The position numbers and the translations under genes are program-made. A stretch of 21,285 nt of DNA from Bacteroidales bacterium UBA1219. Lineage in GTDB: Bacteria > Bacteroidota > Bacteroidia > Bacteroidales > P3. Numbering within the stretch: the first letter of the stretch is position 1; each line of letters starts with the position of its first letter. The stretch spans positions 22,965 to 44,249 of the forward strand of contig DBXF01000025.1 of the NCBI GenBank assembly GCA_002309295.1. The letters are read 5' to 3'. Shown here in pieces: positions 15,493 to 21,285 of the stretch. Under the pieces are notes generated by a model. It did no database searches. It saw only the letters and a list, made by a program, of their open reading frames with translations, and was not told the DNA's origin.

Positions 15493-15499
15493 AATAGTT

Positions 15500-15527
15500 C
15501 GTTTAGTTCCAAACTCCGAGTTCCGAA
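15500..15527. repeat. TTCGGAA-type heptamer array directly after the stop codon
   Basis: On the minus strand after the TAG of cargo gene B come TTCGGAA, CTCGGAG, TTTGGAA and the degenerate CTAAACG. It corresponds to the array after cargo gene A (12611-12638). Confidence 0.82.
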
Positions 15528-17651
15528 CTAACGTTTAACTATTTTCTGTGTGGCTTTAACGCTGCCTTCGGCGCGGAGTTGCACGAAGTACATTCCTGCG
15601 GGCAGTGCGCTGATGTCCAGAGTGTTGCTGCCTTCGGCCACGTTGGCGCGCAGTGCTGTTTTGCCGTAGATGTCGATAACCACAGCTTCGTTCACTTCGG
15701 TGCCTTGCAGGGCTATGTTAAGCACGTCGCTGGCGGGGTTGGGGTAGAGGCTGATGGTGCCTTCCTCGGCCTGGTCGATGCTTACGGGGTAGGTGTGTAT
15801 GGTTCCGTCGGGATGGAGGTACCACAGCGAGCTGTTGTCGGCCTGTGCAATGCTGAATTTCTGGTAGTTGTTGGCCAGCAGGCTTGTCGAGCCCCAAAGC
15901 ACACGGCGGCCTTCGTAGTAGTTGGAGTAGTAATGTCCATCATCATTGTCCCATTTGCAAGGATAAATTTGAGCCGCCACTGGTGCGGTGATGTTGCCTG
16001 CGATGTTAATTGTGGAAAGGGAGTCGATGCAGAGGTAGTTGTTGGGGTCCATGCTGAAATCGGCGCCGAAATTCACTGTGGATTTGTCAATCCAGAAACC
16101 GGCGGCGTTTTGAGCGCTGATGTTAGGATTGCCGTTGTACTGGTAATTGGTTGCGAACCGGTTGTTGCGCCAGCTGCCGCTGGTAAGATTCACCGTGGCG
16201 CCGCCAAAGAAATACCCAGCTTCATAATTGAATGTGTTCCCTGCCACTGTGGTGTTTTCAAAAGTAACTTTCGCGGAGTCGTAATCGAAATAGATGAACT
16301 CATGTCCGAAATGGTTTTGAGAGATGTTGCAGTTTATAAATTTGATAGAATAAAAGAAATTTTCTTCCATACCGATGAAATAGTCGTCGATTGTGTCGTT
16401 GGTAAACTCGCAGTTGCGCAGTATGATGTCGTCGCCCCAAATTACTGTGCTGGGTATGTGCGAGTTTGTAATTTTCAGGTTGTTCACTTCGAGATAGGAA
16501 CCGTAATCGTCGGCATCCAAAAAGTCGTCGAATTTGGTGCTGCGGTTGCTGTCGATAATGAAATAGTAGTTGCTGCCCTGTTCGCCGAAAACGAGATGTC
16601 CCGGCCAAGCCCCTATAACATCGTCGTATCCGTCATCGGGCATATACAGACGTATGTCTTTCTGGTATGGGTAAATTTCGGCAAAATTGATTTGCAGCGC
16701 AACATGGTTTCGGAAAGTGTAGTCGTCGGTGATGTAATATTTGCCTATGCCGCCTGTGCGGGCAATGGCGGTGTCGAGGGTGAAAATGGCTGTCTGCGGG
16801 GTTAATCCGTCGCGGCTGTCGCTACCGTTAACGCCGTCGATATAGTATGTGGGTAAAGAGTTGTATGCTCTAATGCGGGTTACGCAGTAATAACCATCTT
16901 CATCCAAAATGGCAAGGTAGTAGGTGCCGGTTTGGGGCAGTTGCATCGTGATGGTATAGTAAGAGGCTCGCAGAATGTTGTAGTTGTGGTCCATCAGAAT
17001 ATAAAGGGCATCATTATAAGAATCTTGAATTGCGATAATATCGTTTTGTGTCCCTTGGAAAGAGTAGCCTTTGGCTTTGTACAGGTAATTGTCGTAATAT
17101 ATGTTTGGGTATGATGCAACAAAGGTGTCGAGCACGGTGGTGTCGGTTACCGAGCCGAGAGGTGTGTATGAGAGAGCGTTGAGAGGGGTGATGACTATCT
17201 CGTCGATAGTGAGGGTGTAGGAGTTTGTTGAGGTGCTGCCGCTGTAGTACTCGGAAGCAAGTATGTAATAATTGCCGGGTGCGAGAGTTTTGATAATACG
17301 GCTGCCACCTCCCGAGGCGTCGTCGTTGGAGGTTATCTCGTTGTAATTTGAGTCGAGCAGGTGGAGGTATTCGTCCCAATCGTTCCAGCTGGTTTGATTC
17401 AAATAAATGTTGAGCGTTTTTGTGGAAGTGAGGATTATGGCATAGCCTTTGGCCCTGTGGTTGGCTCTGATGTCTTTCAGAATTTTGCCGCCGTTGCTCA
17501 AACTGTCGGTTACCGTGTTGGGCAGACTGCTAATGTTGAAAAATGTGTAGCTCAAGTCGCGGGCGTATGCCGAGTCGCTTGGGCTTTGCGCCTTGGCGGA
17601 GAACACTCCTGCCATACAAAGCGCTACTAAAACTAATAATGTTTTTTTCAT
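15528..17651 (-). CDS. T9SS cargo protein B: two N-terminal repeat domains, beta-helix-like region, type A sorting domain
   Basis: This 707-residue paralogue of cargo A has the same signal peptide and the same first 36 residues. It has two rather than three PPC-like domains (about 30-154 and 155-265), with LLDSNYN and LMDHNYN motifs. The opening YYIDGVNGSDSRDGLTP of the beta-helix-like region is at about 269. The last 77 residues (631-707, GTISLYPNPASDVLNI to ATQKIVKR) form the sorting domain. The roughly 70 residues before it (RRVLWG, ANNYQKFSIAQADNS, LWYLHPDGTIHTYP) are also almost identical to cargo A. The middle of the beta-helix-like part is much more diverged and rich in Asp, Tyr and Asn. 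Length differs from A by 135 residues, about one repeat domain. Surface location through T9SS is expected; ligand or enzymatic role is unknown. Confidence 0.88.
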   Translation of the reverse strand: MKKTLLVLVALCMAGVFSAKAQSPSDSAYARDLSYTFFNISSLPNTVTDSLSNGGKILKDIRANHRAKGYAIILTSTKTLNIYLNQTSWNDWDEYLHLLDSNYNEITSNDDASGGGSRIIKTLAPGNYYILASEYYSGSTSTNSYTLTIDEIVITPLNALSYTPLGSVTDTTVLDTFVASYPNIYYDNYLYKAKGYSFQGTQNDIIAIQDSYNDALYILMDHNYNILRASYYTITMQLPQTGTYYLAILDEDGYYCVTRIRAYNSLPTYYIDGVNGSDSRDGLTPQTAIFTLDTAIARTGGIGKYYITDDYTFRNHVALQINFAEIYPYQKDIRLYMPDDGYDDVIGAWPGHLVFGEQGSNYYFIIDSNRSTKFDDFLDADDYGSYLEVNNLKITNSHIPSTVIWGDDIILRNCEFTNDTIDDYFIGMEENFFYSIKFINCNISQNHFGHEFIYFDYDSAKVTFENTTVAGNTFNYEAGYFFGGATVNLTSGSWRNNRFATNYQYNGNPNISAQNAAGFWIDKSTVNFGADFSMDPNNYLCIDSLSTINIAGNITAPVAAQIYPCKWDNDDGHYYSNYYEGRRVLWGSTSLLANNYQKFSIAQADNSSLWYLHPDGTIHTYPVSIDQAEEGTISLYPNPASDVLNIALQGTEVNEAVVIDIYGKTALRANVAEGSNTLDISALPAGMYFVQLRAEGSVKATQKIVKR

Positions 17652-17707
17652 GATAATAGGGTGTTAGTTATTACTTTTTTTATTTGTTTCTCGTTGGAAA
17701 ATTTTTG

Positions 17708-17715
17708 CAAATTTA
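17708..17715 (-). promoter_or_regulatory. Putative -7 promoter box of cargo gene B
   Basis: On the minus strand this reads TAAATTTG followed by C, 56 bp upstream of the ATG. It lies in the duplicated leader shared with cargo gene A. Confidence 0.65.
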
Positions 17716-17772
17716 CAACTTTTTGTTGAATAGTTGGGCGTTTTTTTGTTAAATTGTTGATTTTTTTTTGAA

Positions 17773-17849
17773 ATTGGTCATCAGTCTCCGGTCTTTTGAC
17801 CTTAGACTTTTGACCTTAGACTTTTGACCTTTGACCTTAGACCTTAGAC
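17773..17849. repeat. GAC/GTC heptamer array, 11 units, directly after the stop codon
   Basis: Exactly 77 bp, eleven 7-bp units, separate a T-run in the cargo B leader from the TAG of the DUF5686 gene. On the plus strand the units end in GTC or GAC: ATTGGTC, ATCAGTC, TCCGGTC, then alternating TTTTGAC and CTTAGAC with one CTTTGAC. On the minus strand it begins right after the stop as GTCTAAG. Confidence 0.92.
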
Positions 17850-20408
17850 CTAAAACGCAATATGCACCCTGAACCTCAGGCCGTGGGGTATGGTGTTGGG
17901 ATTGTCCAGATAGGTAAGCCGCCACACGTATTCCAGACACAGCAGCTTGAAAATGTTGTCGATGCCCGCGCTCACCTCTACGTAAGGCATTTTGGCAAGG
18001 GTGGAAGTCTCCGGCTCCCCGTCGGCGTTGGTGGGGAAGGGTATCAGCTTGGGGTTGTCGGCGGAGGGCCTGTTGAGGCTCGACACATCGCCCCACACGG
18101 CTTTGGCGGAACACACCTCGCGCCACTTGAGTTTCTTTATTAGAGGTATGCGGTTGAAAATAAAGCCGTTGAAACTGTAGTTGGCCATCATCTGCACATA
18201 TTGGTCGCTGGCAAACTCGAAATAGTTCATCAGGTTAAACGCCTCGTCCTGATAGGTGTACCCTTGGTTGGCGTGATGCACAAAAAGCAGCAGGTGAGGC
18301 ACTTGGCCGAAGATTTTCCCTGCCTCCACGCTCACGTCGAGGAAACCTATGGAAAGCACAAACCAGCGTTTCTGCAAACGCGCTTTCAGCTTGTGATACT
18401 CGAAATCGGCGCCGAACAGACGTGTGCCGTAGGTGTAGGTGAGGGTGAAAACGGGCGAGGTGTTGTTTATCGGCATGCGGTACTCGTAGCTCTGGTAGAA
18501 GCGTTCGCGCGGGGCGAAACGCAGCTGCAGCTCGAAAATGTCGGAGCGCAACGGGTTGTACTCTGTTTTGCCGTCCACACTGGTGAAATCGAGGTTGGCT
18601 AGGGGCTCCTGCTCCAGATGCTCCACCTTGGTCTTTATCGAGAAATGACGAGGCGTTTCGTAGTCGTACTGCAGGGTGAGCTTGCGGTCGAAAGTCATTT
18701 TGTCGATGCCCGTGTGGCTGAACGACTGGAAAAGTCTGTCCGAGGTGCCCATCATGAACTCCTGTCCGGGAATGGTGGTGTTTTCCTCGTAGGCGAGCGA
18801 AAGCAGGTTGTGCGGAAACTCGTACTGATGGTATTTCTTCTCCGCAAAGGAGTACATGGCTTTGATGTTGTACTTGAAACGGTAGTCCTTGAGTCCGTAA
18901 GCCACGAATCCCGAAAAGAAAAGGTGTTCGTTGAACTTCATGTTGGTCTTTCCGCCAAGGCGCAGACGCACGCCCTCCACGGAGTTCCAGCTCACGGTGT
19001 TCTCCACCGGCCCCCAGTCCACCTTGCCCAAATCCACATATCCTCCCGCAACGGCCATAACTGTCTTAACCAGAACGCGATAGGGCGTTACTCCGCTGAG
19101 TCGTGCGGCATCGTCGTAGATGCGCTGCTCGTTGGGCGTGAGGGGTTCGATGCGGTGCTCGTTCCAATAGTCGTCGTCGCGTTTGTTGTAGTTGGGTACG
19201 TGGTCGGGGAGTTTGCGGCTTTTGGCAACGATGATGCTGTCGAAAACATAGTCGTCGTAGATGGTACGTTTGCGGCCGTGGGCGGAAACGCCGGGCACGC
19301 TGAAATCCACTATTATGTTTTTCAACGCCACAAACAGACGTCCGTCGCGACGCTGGTACTCCTGCTCGAAACGTATCTGCTCCACGAAATTCACCGAGTT
19401 GCTGTAGGGCAGGTTGAGCTGCACCTTGCGCACGGCATGCAGACTGTCCTTGGTGACGGCCATTTTGCCGTAAAAGCCGAAGTCCTGCTGGTTTGCGGGC
19501 GAGAACAAAAGGCTTATGCAGGTATCGCCGTCGAAAAAGATGGTGTCGGCTATGTGGTAGTGGTAGAAAAGAATGCCGTATTGCGAAAGCGGCGAGATAA
19601 ACTCGTTGCTCAAAAGCGGGATGCGCTCGTCGTAGATGTCGATGTCGCCAAAAACCTCGTCCATAGCCAGCTCGAGGCTGTATTGGTCGAGAAATTTGTC
19701 CACCTCCACGTCGCGGTTGGCGGTGGTTATGGTGCGCGGCGTGCTTGACGACGACCTGTCGAAATAAGTCTCCGAAAGGTTTTCCATAAAATACAACGGC
19801 ACGTATTTCTTGCCGTTCAGCTCCGACTCCTGCATGTTGTCGAAAATGAAGCCTATCTTTTTGAAAGGCGCCTTGTAGCGCATGCTCTCGTTGAGGTTGG
19901 ACAGCGACACTTCCATCTTTTCGTGCTTGCGGTAGCTGTAGGCGTCGGCGTTTTCGATGCTGTTGCGTTGCTTGTTGGCTATAACCCTGCGCATCAGCTC
20001 CACGGCGGGGTTGTTCTTGCGGCGGTAGTGCTCGCGACGGGCCTTTACGGTGAATTCGTCGAGTTCGAACGACTTCTGTTGCATGGTTACAATAATGTCG
20101 GAGCCTTTAAGTTCCGATTTGTGTTTTGTAACGGTGGTGTAGCCAACACACTGGAACACAACGCTGTCGTCGATTTGCGAGAGCAGTCCGAGCACGTAGT
20201 TGCCGTTGGCGTCGGTGGTGGTGCCGTTGAGGCGTCCTTTGGTGTGGTACGACACGTTGACAAAGGGCATCGGCTCTTTGGTTTTGCCGTCGATGACACA
20301 GCCTGAGTTCTGGGCTACGCACGTATTGCCAAATAGCAGTGCCAAAAAACATACAAATGGTAGTATTTGTGGCAATAAGCGGAGGCTCGTACGTCTGGCG
20401 CAGTCCAT
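17850..20408 (-). CDS. DUF5686 outer-membrane protein with carboxypeptidase-regulatory-like domain
   Basis: The 852-residue protein has a signal peptide (1-32, ending CVAQ). A beta-sandwich of the carboxypeptidase regulatory type follows (about 35-112: VIDGKTKEPMPFVNVSYHTKGRLNGTTTDANGNYVLGL), the domain also found at the start of SusC-like and other outer-membrane proteins in this phylum. The rest matches DUF5686 as I know it: a helical/linker part (REHYRRKNNPAVELMRRVIANK, 126-147), a mixed middle, and a C-terminal half of alternating strands consistent with an outer-membrane barrel, ending in Phe (RFRVHIAF) as barrel proteins often do. The function of the family is not established. It starts 34 bp after the SulP gene on the same strand and may be co-transcribed with it. 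Its stop is followed directly by an 11-unit heptamer array. Confidence 0.85.
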   Translation of the reverse strand: MDCARRTSLRLLPQILPFVCFLALLFGNTCVAQNSGCVIDGKTKEPMPFVNVSYHTKGRLNGTTTDANGNYVLGLLSQIDDSVVFQCVGYTTVTKHKSELKGSDIIVTMQQKSFELDEFTVKARREHYRRKNNPAVELMRRVIANKQRNSIENADAYSYRKHEKMEVSLSNLNESMRYKAPFKKIGFIFDNMQESELNGKKYVPLYFMENLSETYFDRSSSSTPRTITTANRDVEVDKFLDQYSLELAMDEVFGDIDIYDERIPLLSNEFISPLSQYGILFYHYHIADTIFFDGDTCISLLFSPANQQDFGFYGKMAVTKDSLHAVRKVQLNLPYSNSVNFVEQIRFEQEYQRRDGRLFVALKNIIVDFSVPGVSAHGRKRTIYDDYVFDSIIVAKSRKLPDHVPNYNKRDDDYWNEHRIEPLTPNEQRIYDDAARLSGVTPYRVLVKTVMAVAGGYVDLGKVDWGPVENTVSWNSVEGVRLRLGGKTNMKFNEHLFFSGFVAYGLKDYRFKYNIKAMYSFAEKKYHQYEFPHNLLSLAYEENTTIPGQEFMMGTSDRLFQSFSHTGIDKMTFDRKLTLQYDYETPRHFSIKTKVEHLEQEPLANLDFTSVDGKTEYNPLRSDIFELQLRFAPRERFYQSYEYRMPINNTSPVFTLTYTYGTRLFGADFEYHKLKARLQKRWFVLSIGFLDVSVEAGKIFGQVPHLLLFVHHANQGYTYQDEAFNLMNYFEFASDQYVQMMANYSFNGFIFNRIPLIKKLKWREVCSAKAVWGDVSSLNRPSADNPKLIPFPTNADGEPETSTLAKMPYVEVSAGIDNIFKLLCLEYVWRLTYLDNPNTIPHGLRFRVHIAF

Positions 20409-20442
20409 AGGGGTGTTTGTGTTTTGTAAAAAAGTATGTGGT

Positions 20443-21285
20443 CTAAAGCGTTGCCGCTATGTCGCGCAGCCGCTCGGTGCAGTCCTCGAAGGTTTTGAAG
20501 GTGTTCTCTTCGGCCACCACGTTGGGTATCAGCTTCATCGACTTTAGCATGTACATAGGCTGCGGCTGGATTATCGTCATATAAACGGTAATACCCTGAG
20601 CCTGAAGGTCTTTGATGGCCGTCTCCATGGCGTACAGTCCCGACTGGTCCATAAACGAAACAAGTTTCATTCGGATGATGACGAGCTTAACATCGTTGGG
20701 GATGTCGTGCATAACTTCCTGAAAACGTGTTATCGAGCCGAAGAAAATGGGGCCGTTCAGACGTTGGATGTAGATTTTGTGCTTAATCTCTTCAGGCACG
20801 CCGCCCTCGTCGGCCCACGGCGATTCCTTGTCGAAATTGCTTATCTCGCCAGCCTTGTAGCTGCCTTCCACAAGGTCGCCGGCACGTTTCATAAACAGCA
20901 CACAGGCTATTATCATGCCGATGCCCACTGCGGTGAGCAGGTCCACAAACACAGTGAGCAGCAGCACCACTACCAGCACGAAAGCGTCGGCGCGCGGTAT
21001 CTTGAGCAGGTCCTTCAGACCTTTGAAATCGATTATGCCCCAGCCCACGGAGATAAGTATGCCGGCCAGCACGCTAAGCGGCACGTATTTCACCAAACTG
21101 CCCAGGCCCAACAGCACGGCAAGCAGGAACAGCGAGTGCACCACTCCCGAAAGCTGCGTGCGGCCGCCGCTTTTCACGTTAACCACTGTACGCATGGTGG
21201 CTCCGGCGCCTGAGATGCCGCAGAAAAGTCCCGATATCATATTTCCGATGCCTTGTCCCACAAGCTCGCGGTTGCTGTTGTGGTG
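20443..21285 (-). CDS. SulP-family inorganic anion transporter with STAS domain, C-terminal part, cut by window edge
   Basis: The frame is open from the right edge to a TAG at 20443-20445, giving the last 280 residues of a family usually 500-600 long. The visible part begins NRELVGQGIGNMISGLFCGISGAGATMRTVVN, a hallmark SulP stretch (NRELxGQGxxN and GAGATMRT). At least two hydrophobic blocks follow (about 46-90 and 100-132), then a cytoplasmic STAS domain from about residue 160, with MDQSGLYAMETAIKDL at its core helix. SulP proteins move sulfate, bicarbonate or other anions, usually with proton or sodium; the substrate cannot be told here. The GTG at 21259-21261 inside the frame is not the start, because conserved residues precede it. 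DUF5686 follows after 34 bp, with no repeat array in that short gap. Confidence 0.95.
   Translation of the reverse strand, partial: HHNSNRELVGQGIGNMISGLFCGISGAGATMRTVVNVKSGGRTQLSGVVHSLFLLAVLLGLGSLVKYVPLSVLAGILISVGWGIIDFKGLKDLLKIPRADAFVLVVVLLLTVFVDLLTAVGIGMIIACVLFMKRAGDLVEGSYKAGEISNFDKESPWADEGGVPEEIKHKIYIQRLNGPIFFGSITRFQEVMHDIPNDVKLVIIRMKLVSFMDQSGLYAMETAIKDLQAQGITVYMTIIQPQPMYMLKSMKLIPNVVAEENTFKTFEDCTERLRDIAATL

Noticed and set aside
15314..15538. Small plus-strand open frame of 74 codons through the hairpins and terminator between the cargo genes
   Set aside because: It is made of repeat modules, hairpins and a terminator; the translation is repetitive and has no support as a gene.
9266..17849. 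Repeat arrays considered as CRISPR or as insertion sequence ends
   Set aside because: Units are 7 or 8 bp with no spacers between repeats, no cas genes are present, and no transposase or target-site duplication was seen.
20443..21261. GTG at 21259-21261 as the start of the SulP protein
   Set aside because: The same frame continues to the window edge with conserved SulP residues (NRELVGQG) spanning the GTG, so the gene is cut by the edge and not a short STAS-only protein.

Overview
The window looks like a chromosomal segment of a member of the Bacteroidota, most likely order Bacteroidales. Evidence: a GldH gliding/secretion lipoprotein, two proteins with a type IX secretion (T9SS) C-terminal sorting domain, a DUF5686/carboxypeptidase-regulatory-like outer-membrane protein, signal peptides ending in A-Q, and several TAnnTTTG promoter boxes of the Bacteroides type. 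No rRNA, tRNA, CRISPR array, transposase or phage gene was found. The species cannot be named from the sequence.

Layout. 1-6243 (minus strand) is a compact housekeeping cluster transcribed leftwards: holB (clamp-loader delta prime), a RicT/PSP1 protein with an Asn/Arg/Gln-rich tail, gldH, a class A penicillin-binding protein, then lepA (EF-4), cut by the left edge. The first four genes are 5 bp apart, overlapping by 4 bp, or 15 bp apart. dnaB (6511-8058, plus) is divergent from holB and converges on lpxK (8066-9160, minus). A 297-bp divergent spacer leads to a double-ATPase ABC protein (9458-11176) and, 2 bp later, an exported protein of unknown function (11179-12480). The right half (12639-21285) is all on the minus strand: two tandem paralogous T9SS cargo proteins, each with its own promoter and terminator, then DUF5686, then a SulP anion transporter cut by the right edge.

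How the parts relate: DnaB and delta prime are replication proteins, PBP1A and LpxK build the cell wall and lipid A, LepA and RicT act in translation or RNA metabolism, and GldH belongs to the gliding/T9SS machinery that would export the two tandem cargo proteins. The cargo genes are a duplication in which the signal peptide, leader, C-terminal domain and flanking non-coding modules are conserved while the centres have diverged.

The most unusual content is non-coding. Most of the longer spacers are filled with arrays of degenerate 7-bp (sometimes 8-bp) tandem words. Different spacers use different word families, and one array can switch family without losing its 7-bp register. At all five gene ends with more than 34 bp of following spacer, such an array starts at the first base after the stop codon. 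Between the PBP gene and lepA it fills the whole spacer and runs in register to the lepA start codon. Between the cargo genes an 8-bp array is interrupted twice by a 31-bp hairpin module. I do not know a described element that accounts for all of this.
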